64,000 bases of DNA from JANXQG01 sp963719885 (GCA_963719885.1 CAVRDP010000032.1:62001-126000), one strand, 5' to 3'; counted from the stretch's first letter, positions 36,757 through 50,462 are shown. Translations and numbers: made by a program. The notes: generated from the letters alone by a model not told the origin.

Positions 36757-39700
36757 ATGTTGTCATTTAAGAAGTCGCAACGCCGTGGGGCGGCGGGGAA
36801 GTACAAGTCGACCGATGCCCGCCATCGGCGGCCAAGGTTCGAATCGCTGGAATGCAGGCGGCTGCTTGCCATCGGAACCATCTCGCCCATTTGGGTCCCG
36901 GAGGGGCCGGCACCGATCACCAGTGGCGTCCAGTACGTGGGCGCCATCAACCAGGTCGCCGTGGACCCCAAGAACTCAACGGACCTGTTGGCGGCCACGG
37001 TCAATGGCGGCATCTGGCAAACCTCGAACTTCACCGCGCCTGGTGGTCCGACTTGGGGCACCACGACGGACCTCATGCCTTCGCTGTCGATCGAATCTGT
37101 CGCCTTCAGCCCTGTCAATAGCAGCGTGATCTATGCCGGCACCGGGGAATCCAGCTCTGAGTATCAGGGCGATGCGGCGGTCGGGGTCTACAAGTCGATC
37201 GATGGCGGTACGACCTGGCAGGTGGAGAATCCCGGCGGCATGTTTACCAATCTGCGGATCATCGACATTGTCCCGACGACGCTCAACGGCGGCCAAACGG
37301 TGTTCCTTGCCACGGCGGATACCACGACGACTGCCGGGGAGGTAAGTGCCGGCGGCGTTTACCGCTCGGACGATGGTGGGATGCGCTGGAATCGCCTGTC
37401 CGGCGTCACAGGCAACGGCCTGCCCGACAGCGGCGTCAGCGACCTGGTCGAAAACCCGAGCAATGCGAACCAGTTCTTCGCGGCCATCCCAAATTCCCTT
37501 GGGGGGGCAAACGCCGGCGTCTACGAGTTGGACGTATCGAATGGCAACACCCAATGGGCGAATGTCACCAACAACATGTCTGCGGGCGACCTGAACGTTT
37601 CCGCGAAGGTCTTGCTGTCGATCAGTCCCGCCGGCGCCAATCCGATCTGGGCCGCGATCATCAACACGAGCGGAGATTATCAGGCGGTGTACCGTGGCTT
37701 GGCGGCGAGCGGGACGGTCAATTGGACGAACGTCGGCACGTACGATTCGCGCTTCCGTGAGTTCGATCCGCCCCACATCGGAGTCGCTTCAGGTGGCGTT
37801 CACGGGGCCATCGTGGCTGATCCGTCCCACGATAACTTCGTGTACCTTAGTGCCAGCGGCCCTCCCATCGTGCGTGGCGACTCCTCGAACAATACCTGGA
37901 GCACCATTACTGACTTCCAAACGCTCCCGGATAATGTCATCAATACCAATGTGACCACTCAGCCGCACATGGATTCGCGGGGCATGGTTTTCGCCGGCAG
38001 CGTCCTCCTGCAGTGCGACGACGGCGGCGTTTACCAGTGCACCAATCCCAGCAGCACCTCGACGGACGCTCAGGTTTGGAGTTCGATCAACGGCAACATC
38101 CAGGACACCGAGGGCGCTATCTACAGCTATACGGGTTCCTTCGACGACCACTACGGCATGTCGCTCTCCTACGACAGCCAGTTCCACATCATCTTTGGCG
38201 GGGCCCAGGACGTTGGCACGCCCACCCAGAACGCCCCGGACAGCGTCTACGGTTACCAGGATGAAACTGGCGACGACGGGGGAGCCACGGACGTCGATAA
38301 CTTCAGCCTTGCCAGCAAGAACGAATCGGCCCGATACTTCTGGGGCCATGTTCGGAAAGTATTCTCCGGGCCCAATACCGAGGCCCCTAATGATCACCCT
38401 GCGTATATCTTCCCCGCTTCCAGCCTCGACGGGCTGAGCCTGGCCGGGCTGAGTGATATGCTGCCCGCAAATCCGGACGACTTGTACGAGTTCTCGGTCG
38501 AGGACGCTGTCGCCGGTCAGATGGTCGTCGCCGGCACGACGTTTGCCGGCCTAAAAAACGAGCCGAGGGTGAAAACGCAGGGGGCCCTATACGAGTCGAC
38601 GGATGTGGGCAGCACGACTTCCATGACACTTCAGGGCGGTTCGTACTACCTCAACGACAACTGGACGCCGATTACGGTGCCTGCGGACTTCGTGGCGGCC
38701 ACGGCCATGGCCTACGGGGGCACACTGAACGGCAACGCCCAACCGGACGTCCTCTACGTCGCGTCAGGCTCGAAAATGTACTTGCGAGCGCCAGGAAGCG
38801 CCCTCACGGAAACCTCCAGCCTGCCGGCGGGCGCCGGAACGATCATCACGATTGCCCTCGACCCCAACAACTGGCATACCGCGTTCGTTTCGGACGGCGC
38901 CCATGTCTACATGACTACCAACATGGGCGCGAATTGGCAGGACGTCAGCGGCAACCTGACGAACCCGCAAGTGCCGGGAACGTGGGTGACCCTAGCTCGT
39001 TTGGCGGTAATCCCGGGTTCGGGCATGGATGCCGTCCTCTTTGCCGGCTCCCAGGGCGTCTGGCGGATGTTGACCAACGCCCCAGGGGTCTGGATCCGGT
39101 TCGGGGCGAACCTGCCCAACGTCGAAACCGCCGGCGTGCTATACAACGCGACCGATAACGTACTGGTGGTTTCCACGATCGGCCGCGGATTCTGGGAGAT
39201 GCAAAACGCCAGCACCGTCGTTTTCCAAAACCCCCTTATCGGAATCTCCAGGGACAATGCGGGCGGGGACACGATCGACTTGCGACTCGATCCAGCCAAT
39301 TCGAGCCTTCTCGAACTCTTGCAAAATGGTCACGTGGAATTCGACGCCCCGGCTAACGCGAATCCGCTTATCGACCTGGAATACTGCGTCAACGACACGA
39401 TCGACATCGAAAATGTTCCGGCGGGTGTCCAAGTGATGATCGAGGGCGCCGGGCCGAACACCGTCAATATCAATACGTCGAGCCAGGGAGTGCAAGGCAT
39501 TCTAGGCACGGTGGATGTCGAGGCCGGCGGAACGACCCTGAACATCGACGACACGGGCGACAACAAGGCGCGGACCGCGACCATCGGAGACCTCGCGGGC
39601 CAGGCGGGCTGGGGGGATGTCGCCGGTCTGTGCGGCGGCCAAATCGACTACCAGTATTCGAGTGTGGCCAGTCTGAACCTCACGACCGACGACACCACGG

Positions 39701-42700
39701 GAAACTCAATCTCGATCCTCGAAAGCGAGAATCCGATCACTGTCACCATCGAGGCCGTCACGAACGTCTATCTTGGCGATACGACCCAAGGCACCCGGGA
39801 CATCGCCGATGTGTCCGTTGAAAGTTCTGAGGTCGTTGGCACTCCGGACTCCGGCAACGCGTTGATTACGGTCAACGACCAGCCCGAGTCGAATACGAGC
39901 AGAACGATCACGCTGTCCACTTTCAATCCACTGAAAACATTTAAGTATGGTTCGTTTTTCGTGGCCCTCCCTGACACTGCGTGGGGCTCGATCAGCGGGC
40001 TGCTGGGCGTGGGCAACTCCACTCTCGACTATGAATATCTCGATACGAAAAGCGTGACGATCAACGAGGGCGGCCTCGACGCGATCGTCAACAATCAGGG
40101 GCCAGGCGTCACCCCTGTCAACATCAACCAGAACCCGAATATCCAGGGCGTAACTGTCCTTACCGCCACCGCTAGCGGGCCAATCCACATGATGATCATT
40201 GGTCAGCATTTTGGCCTGCACCCGATCGTGTGGATTGGCGGTGTCCAGGCAAGTCTGGATCCAAGTTACGTGAACACGGATACGGAAATCCACGTCCTCG
40301 TCCCCAGGACGACCATGCTCCAGACCGCGGACGTGAGAGTGGTGACTGAGTTCGGCACGTCCGCAGCGACGCCGGCCGACTTGTTCACCTACATCAACCC
40401 GCCAGTCGTCACGGGCCTGAGCGTTAGCGCCGGTCCGCTATCGAGCGAGGGTCCGATCATTATCTCCGGCACGGACCTGGACGGGGCCACGGCGGTGGAT
40501 TTCGGCGGCGTCGCAGCGACCGGCGTTACGGTCAACCCGGACGGGACCGTCTCTGCCATCCCTCCGCCGGGCGCCGCGGGCACCGTGGACGTGACGGTGA
40601 CCACGGCCGGCGGCATGTCGAACACGTCGTCGCAGGACGAATACACGTACTTGAACGCGCCCATTTTCTCAAACATGTCTCGGTCTTCGGGGCCTGCGAC
40701 GGGCGGCAGCGTGGTGACGATCGTGGGCGCCAATCTGGATTCCGTCACGGAAGTCGATTTCGGCGACCTTCCTGCGACCCAGTTGACCATCGACTCGGCC
40801 AATCAGATCACGGCCACCAGCCCGCCGCAGGCCGCCGGCCCAGTAGCCGTGAGCCTGGTCTCGCCGGGCGCGGCGGGCGGCCGCGCGGCGGCCGGCAATT
40901 TCACCTACACCGTGGTGACCGTCGTCTCCGCGGTAGCGCCGAATTCGGGACCCTATGAAGGGGGCACTGCGGTGACGATCACGGGCACCGGTCTGGCCGA
41001 TGCCACCGCGGTGGACTTCGGCAGCACTCCGGCGGACGGTTTCACGGTCAACCCGGACGGATCGGTCACGGCTGTCAGTCCGGCGGGCGCGTTGGGCGAA
41101 AATGCGGACGTGACCGTGACGACGCCGGACGGCATCTCGGGCAAGTCGGCAAATGACAAATTCACGTACGCCCTCGTTGCGCCCTCATCGACCAGCTTGC
41201 TCCCTCTTACGGCCCGGCGACCGGCGCGACGGCCGTGACGATTGCGGGCGCGAATCTGTTGGGCGCTACGGAGGTGGACTTCGGCAACACCCCGGCGACC
41301 AGTTTCACCGTGGACTCGGCCACGCAAATCGTGGCCGTCAGTCCCCCGGCGCCGCCGGTTTGGTTACGGTGACTGTCGTCACACAGGGCGAACGGTCGCA
41401 GACTTCGTCGGCCGATCTGTTCGCCTACACCGACATTGCCAGCGTGAGTCCGTCGTCCGGCTCCATCGCGGGCGGGACCACGGTCACGATCACGGGAACG
41501 AATCTGGCTGCCGCGACGGCCGTCTATTTCGGCGGCGTGACGGGCACGATCATCAGCGATACGGGCACGCAGATCGTGGCCGTCAGCCCGGCCGGCCCGG
41601 CCGGCACGGTCGACGTGACGGTGGCGACCCGCTTCGGGGCGGCCCCGGCCTCGCCGGCAGACCAGTTCACCTATTTTGTGCCGGCCCCGATCGTTGCCAG
41701 CATCAGCCCAGCTTCAACCCCGACTTTGGACCCCGTCAGCGTAACGATTACGGGCTCGAATCTTTCGGGTATCACGGAGGTGGATTTCGGCGACAACCCG
41801 GCGGACCTTAGCACACTTGTCTACAACGCGGACGGAACAGTTACGGTCACCAGCCCGGACAGCGACTTGGATGGAACGGACGATAGCCCGAATGGCACGG
41901 TGGACGTGACGGTCGTGACCGCCGGCGGCACGTCGGCCATCGTGCCGCTCGACCAGTTCACGTACGGCGACCAACCGACGGTTTATCTTCTAGGTCTCAG
42001 CGCCGGGCCCGCCAACACCCCCGGCGTCGAGGAAGAGATCTTCGGCGCCAATCTGGGCGGCGCTACGGCGGTGATGTTCGGGACTATCGCGGGCACGATT
42101 GTCCCTGATTCCAACACGGACTCGCAAATCACGGCCTATGTCCCTCAGGAACCCGCCGGCACGGTGGACGTGACGGTCGTGAGGCCCAACAGCACTTCGG
42201 ACACCAGCCCCGCCGACCAATACACATTTACGACGGGGCCGGTAGTCACGTCGGTTCAATTGTCTTCGGAGCCGAGCGCCGCCGCGGCGGGCCCGACGAC
42301 GGGCGGCACTGCGCTGACGATTTCCGGCTATGACCTTTCGGACGTCACGGCGGTACACTTCGGCGGCACCGCGGCCCCCGTGTTTGCCTACGACAACGCA
42401 ACCGGAACGATCGCCGTGCAAAGCCCTGCTGCCACAGCGGGCACGGTGGGGATCACCGTGACCACGCCGGAAGGAACGTCGCCGTCCGGCGTGTACGACG
42501 GCAATTCCTTCACCTACGTGGCGGCCCCCACCGTCTCCAGCATCAGTCCCGCGTCGGGCCCCGTGACGGGCGGCCAGACAGTGACGATCATCGGCACGTT
42601 CGCGCAAGTTTCCGCGGTCGACTTCGGCACCAACAACCCGGGCACGAACCTCGACGTGGAAAATGGCTACCTGCGGGTCACCAGTCCGCCCGGAACTTCC

Positions 42701-45700
42701 GGGAGCACCGTGGACGTGACAGTTTCGGACCCGTTTGGAACTTCAAGCACCTCTGCGGCCGACCAATACGCCTACCTGCCGCCCCCGCTCGTCACGGGCT
42801 TGAGCCGGACTTCCGGCGCGGTCGAAGGGGGCACGCCCCTGACGATTTCGGGCACGGACCTGGCCAACGCCACGGCAGTGGACTTCGGCGTCGTGCCGGC
42901 GTGCAGCTTTTCCGTCAACGCGGACGGAACGATCACGGCCACGAGCCCCGCCAGCTACGCCGGCCAAGCCGCCACGGTGGACGTGACGGTAACGACCCCC
43001 AGCGGCACGTCGGCCATTTCCCGGCCGGCCGATCAGTTCACGTACACGTTTGCCCCCGTTATTGCCGCGTTGAACCTGAGCACCGGCTTCGTGGCGGGCG
43101 GGACCAGCGTGACGATTAGCGGCGACAACTTCAGCGGCGTAACGGCCGTTACGTTCGGCAGCACTCCGGCCGACCTTTCGACCCTCACCTACAACGCCAA
43201 CGGATCGATCACGGTCGCTAGCCCTCCAGGGGCGGCGGGCACGCTGGACGTGACCGTGACGACGCCGAACGGAACGTCGGACATCTCGCCCGCCGGCGCC
43301 TTCACTTACGTCAACCCGCCGGTCGTCACGGGCTTGAGCCTCAACGCCGGCCCGCTGGCCAGCGGGCCCGAGGTGGTCATCACCGGCACGGACCTGGACG
43401 GCACCACGGCAGTGTATTTCGGCGATTTGGCCTGTATGAACTTCACGGTCCTTCCGCAGACGGCTGCGCCACCGTCGAACCAATGGCAAATCGCCGCCTT
43501 TCCTCCGCCGGCAGCGGCGGGCACGGTGGACGTGACGGTGACCACGGCAGGCGGCACGTCGGTCACGTCGTCGCAGGACCAATACACGTACTTGAACGCG
43601 CCCGTCGTCTCGGACCTTTATCCGTATTCGGGGCCCTTGACGGGAGGCACCGTGGCGACGATCGCGGGCACGGACCTGTGTTCCGTAACGGAAGTCGATT
43701 TCGGCAACCTTCCCGCTACCGGGTTGACGATCAATTCGGCCAATCAGATCACGGCCACCAGCCCGGCGGGGGCCGCCGGCGCGGTGGACGTTACCTTGGT
43801 GTCGCCGGGCGCGGTGGGCGGGAGGATGGTTGCCGGCCAATTCACCTACACCGCGGTCCCCGTCGTCTCCGCGGTAGCGCCGAATAGCGGAGCGTATCAA
43901 GGGGGCACGGCGGTGATGATCACGGGCCTGGGTCTGGACAATGCCACCGCGGTCGATTTCGGCGGCGTGGCAGCAGCCGGCTTTACGATCAACCCGGACG
44001 GATCGATCACGGCCGTCAGTCCGGCGGGCGCGTTCGGCGCCAATGTGGACGTGACCGTGACCACGCCGCAGGGCGTCTCGAGTACTTCGGCCAGTGACAT
44101 ATTCGCGTATGCCCTCGTTGCGCCCGGCATCGACCTGCTTACACCGTCGAGCGGCCCGGTGACGGGCGCGACCGCCGTGACGATTACGGGCGGGAATCTG
44201 CTGGGCGCTACGGCGGTGGACTTCGGCAGCACCCCCGCGGCCAGTTTTACGATTGACTCGTCCACGCAGATCGTGGCCGTCAGTCCGGCGAATATCGCCG
44301 GCACGGTGACGGTGACTGTCGTTACGCCGGGCGAACAATCGCAGGCTTCGTCCCAGGACCAGTTCACTTACACCGCGGTGTCCGCGATTAGCGGCCTGAG
44401 TCCGTCGGCCGGCCCAATGGCGGGCGGGACCTTGGTGACGATTTCGGGAACGAACCTGGCCGCCGCTACGGCCGTCGATTTCGGCGGCGTTGCGGGCACG
44501 ATCGTCAACGATAGTGGGACACAGATCGAAGCCGTCAGCCCGGCCCGCGCCGCGGGCACGGTCGACGTGACGGTGGCGACTCCCTCCGGGCCGTCCCCCA
44601 TGGCGCCGACAGACGAGTTCACCTATTACGCGGCCCCGCCCGTCGTTTCCGGCGTCAGCTCAGTATTTGATGACGCGACGAGTATCACCTGGGTGACGAT
44701 TACGGGTTCGAATCTGTTGGGCGTTACGGCGGTGGATTTCGGCGCCGGCAACCCGGCGAACCTTGCCACGCTGACCTACAATACGGACGGATCGATCACG
44801 GTCGCCGCCGCGCCCGGTCCCGTCGTTGGAGGCGACCGAGGGCCGCGTTACACGGTGGACGTGACGGTGGCGACGGCCGGCGGCACGTCGGCCATTGTCC
44901 CGCTCGATGAGTACACCTACAGTAACGACCCGGCGATTTATCTTCTTAACCTCAAGGCCGGGCCCGCCAACACCTCCGGCGTCGAGGAAGAAATCTTCGG
45001 CGCGAATCTGTGGAATGTTTCGGAGGTGGATTTTGGGGGTATCGCGGCCACGATTGTCAATGGTTCGGTTACGGACAGTCAAATGGAGGTAATCGTCCCC
45101 ACGTTACCCGCCGGCACGGTGTACGTGACGTTTGTGGCGACGTACGGCGGCTGGACGACGCCCCTTACTTCGGCCAACCAATACACGTTTACCAACGGGC
45201 CCGTGGTCACCGGCGGTTCACTTGTACTCGGACCCGAACGCCCCCGTGGCCGGCCCGGCGACGGGCGGCACCACGGTGATTGTGTCCGGTTATCATCTCT
45301 CGGACACCACGATGGTACACTTCGGCGACGGCACCGACGCGCCCGCTTTTTTCGACAACGCCGACGGAACGGTTGCGGTCCTCAGCCCGGTGGGCTTGGG
45401 CACGGAGGGGATCTACGTCGACACGCCGCAAGGGACATTGCAGACCGGCGCCTACAACGGCAATTCGTTCACCTTCGTGCCGGTCCCGGCGGTTACGGCC
45501 ATCGGTCCCGCGTTCGGCGCCCTGGCGGGCGGCCAGACGGTTACGATTGCCGGCACGTTTTCGCAAGTTTCCCAGGTGGATTTCGGTGCGAACAACCCGG
45601 GCACGAACCTCGACGTGGAAAATGGCTACCTGCGGGTCACCAGTCCGTCGGGAGTTTCCCTGGGTACGGTGGACGTGACGGCGGCGAACCCGTATGGAAC

Positions 45701-48700
45701 TTCAGCGACCTCTGCGGCCGACCAATACACGTACGTGTCGCCCCCGGTCATCACGGGTTTGAGCCGGACTTCCGGCGCGCTCGAGGGGGGCAGCGTTGTG
45801 ACGATCACGGGCACGGGCCTGGCCGACGTTTCCGCCGTCGACTTCGGCGGCGTCCCCGCGGCCAGTTTCACGGTCAACCCGGACGGAACGATCACGGCCA
45901 CCAGCCCCGCTTCCCAAGCTCCCATGGACCCGGACGTGACCGTGACCACCCCCGACGGCACGTCGGCCACTTCATCGGCCGACGAGTTCACGTACACGCA
46001 TGCCCCCTTTATCGCCGCACTGGACCAGACGACCGGCCTGGTGGCGGGTGGGACCACGGCTACCATCAGCGGCGACGACTTGGACGGCGCAACGGCAGTC
46101 AATTTCGGCAACGCGCCGGCGGCCAGTTTTACCTACAACAGCTCCGACGGAACAATTACGGCCGTCAGCCCACCGGGCACGGCGGGCACGGTGGACGTCA
46201 GCGTGACGACGCCCATCGGCACGACCGACATCTCGCCCGCCGACCAGTTTACTTACGTGGTGGCGCCCGTCGTTTACAGCGTCAGCCCTGCATCGGGGAG
46301 CGCTGATGTCGGCACGCAAGTGGTGATCACGGGGGCCGGCCTGGCGGACGCGACGGCAGTCGATTTCGGCGCCAACCCAGGCGAGATCATCAGCCGTTCG
46401 GACGGTGAGATCCTGGTCAACAGTCCCACCGGAGTGTCTGCGGGAATGGTGGACGTGACGGTCGTGACGCCGCCGGCCACTTCGGCCATCTCAACGGCCG
46501 ATCAGTTCACTTATGTGGCGCCACCCAGCATCACTTCCCTGGACACGACCTCGGGCCCGGTAATCGGCCTCACGCCGGTGACGATCAGCGGCGCAGGCCT
46601 GGCGAATGCCACGGCCGTGGCGTTCGGCTGCAACCCCGCTATGATCACGAGCGATGTGGACGGGCAAATTGTCGTCGTCAGTCCGGAGGCGACGGGCGAC
46701 AGCCCTGGCCCGGTGGACGTGACCGTGACGACCGCCTATGGCATGGCGACCAGCCCCAGCCAGTTCACCTACGTGCTGCCTCCGGACGTCACCGCGATTT
46801 CTCAAGCTCTCGGCCCGGCGGGGGGCGGGATCTCAGTGACCATTTCGGGCGACAATCTGTCGGCGGCCACGGCGGTCGATTTCGGCGGCGTGGCAGCAGC
46901 CGGCTATACGGTCAACCCGGACGGAACGATCACGGCCACGAGCCCCGCGGGCGCAGTCTCCACGGTGGATGTGACGGTGACAACGCCCGGCGGCGTCACG
47001 GCCGCCACGCCGGCCGACCAGTTCACCTACCTGGCCGTGCCCATCGTATCGAGCGTCAGTCCCGCGGCGGGAGCACTGTCGGGCGGCACCTCGGTGACGA
47101 TCACCGGCACGGCCCTGGCCAACGCCACGGCAGTGGACTTCGGCTGCGTCGCGGCGACCAGCTATACGGTCAACCCGGACGGAACGATCACGGCCACGAG
47201 CCCGGCGGGCACCGTCTCCACGGTGGAAGTGACGGTGACGACGCCCGGCGGCACGTCGGCGGCCTCGCCGGTCGACCAGTTCAGCTACGTTCAGGCGCCG
47301 ATCGTATCGGGCCTCGATTCCTCATTGGAGAATGCCTTGGGCGGCTATATCGTGGCGATCGCCGGCACGAACCTTGACGGGGCTACGGAGGTGGATTTTG
47401 GATCCAACGCGGGCACGATTCTGTACGAATCGGACAGTCTGATTCAGGCCGTCAGCCCCGCGGCGCTCCCGGTTCGGTCGACGTTACGGTGGTTGCGCCG
47501 GGCGGCACGTCGGCGACCTCGCCGGCCGACCAGTTGACCTACGTCGCGGAGCCGATGACCACGGCCGACAGTTATACGGTCACCGCGGACTCGTCGCTGG
47601 CGGTGGCCGCCGTCTCCGGCGTGCTGGCCAACGATACGGACCCACAGGGCCTTCCGCTGACCGCGACGCTCTTGGCCGACCCCTTGTACGGTGCCCTGTC
47701 GCTCAATAGCGATGGTTCGTTCACCTACACGCCCAACAGCGGATATGCAGGCGCGGACGACTTTGTCTACCAGGCCGGCAACGGGTACTTCACTTCCGAG
47801 CCAACGCTGGTTTCGGTTACCGTCAGCCCGGCTACGCTGACTTGGGACGGCGTCCCCACCGGCGATTGGACCGATTCCCAATGGACAGGCTCGCCCCCTT
47901 CGTATCCCGATAGCGGGGTCAACGCAGCGGTCGATACGTCCTCGGTGGTCCAAGTGACTTCGGCCCAGGCGGCCAACGCCTTGGCCATCAGCGGCGGCGG
48001 ACAGGTGGCCGTTGCGGCAGACGCCAGCCTCACAGTAACGACCGATACCAGCGTGACGTGCGGCGCCACGCTCAACGTGGATCTCATGGGCGCCTTTTCA
48101 ACCGGTGGGACCCTGACCGTCGATACGGGCGGAAGTCTGAGCGGCAGGCCCATCACGGCCGCCGCCTACCAGCTCAACGACGGCACGGTCAGCGCGGATC
48201 TCTCCGGCCCGGGCGGCGTGACTAAGGACACCAGCGGCACCGTGATTGACTCCGGTATCAATTCCTACGCTGGTCCCACGGTGATCAACAACGGGACGTT
48301 CATCGCCGCGAGCGCCTTGCCCAGTGGCACGAGCCTTATTGTCGGGGCGGGCGGGACCTTTATCTTCGACCCGAGCGCAACTGCGGGGGGGTTGGCCGTG
48401 GGATCGACCGCATCCACCGTTGGCGCCGCCGCGGCGCCGGCAACTTCCGCACCGCTGGTTGCGGCCAGCGCGGTGGCAAGTGCGTCAGTTACCGCGTCCG
48501 CGCTTTCGACTCCATCTCCCGCGATAGCGGCGACATCGGGCAGTATACCGACTCGCAGCGCAGGCGAGGACAACTTGGCGGGACGGCCGGTGGCCGTTGC
48601 GACGGCAGCCGCAGCATTCGCCTCCGTCGTCCAGGATGCCCCTGCAGCGGCACCGCTGGTAACCGTGTCGAGTATCGCGCGGGATGCGGTATTCACGTCG

Positions 48701-48871
48701 CATCGATCGGCCTTCGATCCGACCGTCGCGCCGGCCGATAACGCGCAATCCGCGGCGGCGTGGGCATGGTTCACGGCAATGGAAAGTTCTTGGAATTCCA
48801 CGGATCAAAACAAGGCGGCCGACTCCGCAGTCGGAGCCTTGGACAAGGTTTTTGCCCGCTTCGGAGTTTGA
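36757..48871 (+). CDS. Giant secreted protein with β-propeller and ~28 IPT/TIG repeats (four frame breaks)
   Basis: The ATG at 36757 follows GGAGGGG. The N-terminus carries the planctomycete sorting motif RRPRFESLECRRLLA. Residues ~40-850 resemble sortilin/BNR β-propellers (VYAGTGESSSEYQGD, VYKSIDGGTTWQVENPGG). From ~40160 about 28 IPT/TIG Ig-like repeats follow (GGTxVTITGTxLxxATAVDF … DVTVTTxxGTS … DQFTY). Then comes a cadherin-like tandem domain (SGVLANDTDPQGLPLTATLL), an autotransporter-type β-strand repeat (YAGPTVINNGTFIAASALPS) and an Ala-rich end. Reading frame changes once near 41183, 41355, 45217 and 47465, each by one base, with the repeat pattern unbroken. Restored length ~4,037 residues. 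Likely a long surface or adhesion protein. Confidence 0.85.
40396..46265. repeat. Tandem duplication of an 11-repeat TIG block (~2.9 kb each)
   Basis: Repeats 2-12 (40396-43315) and 13-23 (43315-46265) correspond one to one and in order. Distinctive repeats recur at the same place in each block: PPVVTGLSxxAGPL, NAP…SGPxTGG, VSAVAPNSG, NTxGVEEEIFGANL, NPGTNLDVENGYLRVTSP, VTGLSRTSGAxEGG. The copies have diverged, so the event is not recent. Confidence 0.8.
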
Positions 48872-49685
48872 TTGAATTGTGACAAGCGACGACTAAAAGG
48901 CTATGCGGCTGCCGAGGCAGGTTTTCCCGACCTTGGATCGGGTACCCGCTTGCGGGTGGCGGCAGCCGATCTTTTTCTTGTTCGGCTGCCTGACGGTCTC
49001 AAGAAGTCATACGTCTTCTCGGACTCCCAAAATACCACCGGTTCTCGCAACCTCGGCTGGCCGACTTGCCTGCGGCGGTCACCCCCACCTCCGCGTCCAA
49101 AAGCCATAAGAGAGGCATGCCGATCTGGCCCATGTCAAGAAAAAACGAATGTTTTCTGACCGAACCCATCCTCTGGTGCTTGCGCACGTCGGTTTGACAC
49201 CCCGGGAGGTCTTTGACCGCGCCCACGCAATAGCCGCAAGTCAAGCTCAATCAAAGGCGCATATCGGCGTTGTCGTGGACTTCGCGTTTGCGTCTGGCAA
49301 CGCCGACAGTTACGGCGTAATCAGTGCGCAAACTTACGAGCAAGACCGCGCTTGTCGCTTGGAATTATTTCTGAACTTAGCCATTTGGGTGGTGAAGTGC
49401 CGGTGCAATAGTTTGTTGCAAAGTTTGAATACAGGCCGGGCAGGGTTGTTCCGGCCGCGGCTGCGCAACCCCCAAAACCAGCCTGGAGCAGGCCGTAAAT
49501 TCCCCGTCCGATCCGCGCGTGTTGCAAAAAATGATCCAGGTCATTCAAAGCCCACCACCCCTACCTGACCGTTTTTTGAAACTGATCGCGGGCGCACCCC
49601 CCGTAATTCAAAGAAAATCCGTTAGAAGGGTGCCAACAAAACGGTGGCGGACCCACCAGGGCGAACGGCAAACGGAGTCTGCCAG
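48872..49685. other. 810-bp gap, no gene recognised; one REP palindrome
   Basis: Convergent gap between the giant gene and metV. The palindrome ACCCGCTTGCGGGT at 48944-48957 is one of four copies in the window. Plus-strand frames at 49149-49568 have no recognisable family. No methylenetetrahydrofolate reductase catalytic gene (metF) is present. Confidence 0.45.
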
Positions 49686-50378
49686 CTACTTTTTCGGCCT
49701 GAGCCCGGCGATGCACTGGTCCTCGCGGACCACTTTCCGCGGCCCGCCGTCCAGGCCGGTGGACCAGTCGTGCGGGGGCACGATCCGCTCGAGCGAATCG
49801 ACGATGCCCAGCGAACTGGCCCGATCGTAAATCAGTTGCCAGCCGCATTCCAAGTCGGGATTGACTTCGCACTTGCCTTCCTGCGATCCGCCGCAGGGCC
49901 CGTTGAAAAGGTGCTTGGCGCAACGGGTGATGGGACAGATCCCGGCAAACTCGCCCAGCCGGCAGTTGCCGCAACCGGCACACTTCTCGGTCCACACGCC
50001 CTGCGACTCCAAGATGCCGATGAACTGGGTGTTCAGTCCCGGATAAACGGGCGTCTTGGGGAAACGCTCCGCCAGGGCCTGCACGCCCGCCCCGCAGCCC
50101 AAGGAGCAGACGGCGTCGTATTCGGGCACGCGGGCTGCCAGGATGTCGATGAAGGCGTCCTCGCATTGGCGTTCGATGACGCACTCGTCGACCCGCACCT
50201 TGCCGCGATCGGCAAGCTTCAACGACATCCGCAGGGCCGAGGCCAGGATGCCCACCTCGCGCTCGCCGCCGGCCAGGCAGACGGTCACGCAAGTGCCGCA
50301 TCCGACCAAGAGCACGCGGTCGTGCTTCTGGATCAAATCGCGGATTTCGGGAATTTTCTTGCGATCGGCAACTATCAT
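49686..50378 (-). CDS. metV: MetV-like zinc/iron-sulfur protein (MTHFR C-terminal domain family)
   Basis: The ATG at 50378 follows GGAGAAG. The 230-residue protein has an N-terminal α/β part (RVLLVGCGTCVTVCLAGGER) and a C-terminal Cys cluster: EKCAGCGNCRLGEFAGICP then ITRCAKHLFNGPCGG. This is the MTHFR-C domain, called MetV in acetogens, where it partners MetF in methylenetetrahydrofolate reductase and contacts HdrA/MvhD. It is the last gene of the operon. No metF follows, which is unusual. Either MetF lies elsewhere or MetV serves another electron acceptor here. Confidence 0.85.
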   Translation of the reverse strand: MIVADRKKIPEIRDLIQKHDRVLLVGCGTCVTVCLAGGEREVGILASALRMSLKLADRGKVRVDECVIERQCEDAFIDILAARVPEYDAVCSLGCGAGVQALAERFPKTPVYPGLNTQFIGILESQGVWTEKCAGCGNCRLGEFAGICPITRCAKHLFNGPCGGSQEGKCEVNPDLECGWQLIYDRASSLGIVDSLERIVPPHDWSTGLDGGPRKVVREDQCIAGLRPKK

Positions 50379-50462
50379 GAATCTTCTCCTTCACGCGGTG
50401 CAGGCGACCTGTTTGGGTGTACGATCTCTCTACGATCGGCAACTATCATGACTCTTCTCTCC
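50362..50462. repeat. Short duplication of the metV start region
   Basis: CGATCGGCAACTATCATGA occurs at 50362-50380 and again at 50433-50451, each followed by a TCTTCTC-type stretch. On the minus strand this means the ribosome site, ATG and first codons of metV are repeated at the 3' end of mvhD. The upstream copy would start a short dead-end frame. Confidence 0.7.

Noticed and set aside
42743..44338. 531-codon minus-strand frame opposite the TIG repeats
   Set aside because: High G+C repeats leave the antisense frame open. Its Arg/His-rich repetitive product mirrors the TIG periodicity and is not a real protein.
49149..49568. 139-codon plus-strand ORF downstream of the giant gene
   Set aside because: No ribosome site, no recognised motif, and composition is unlike neighbouring genes.
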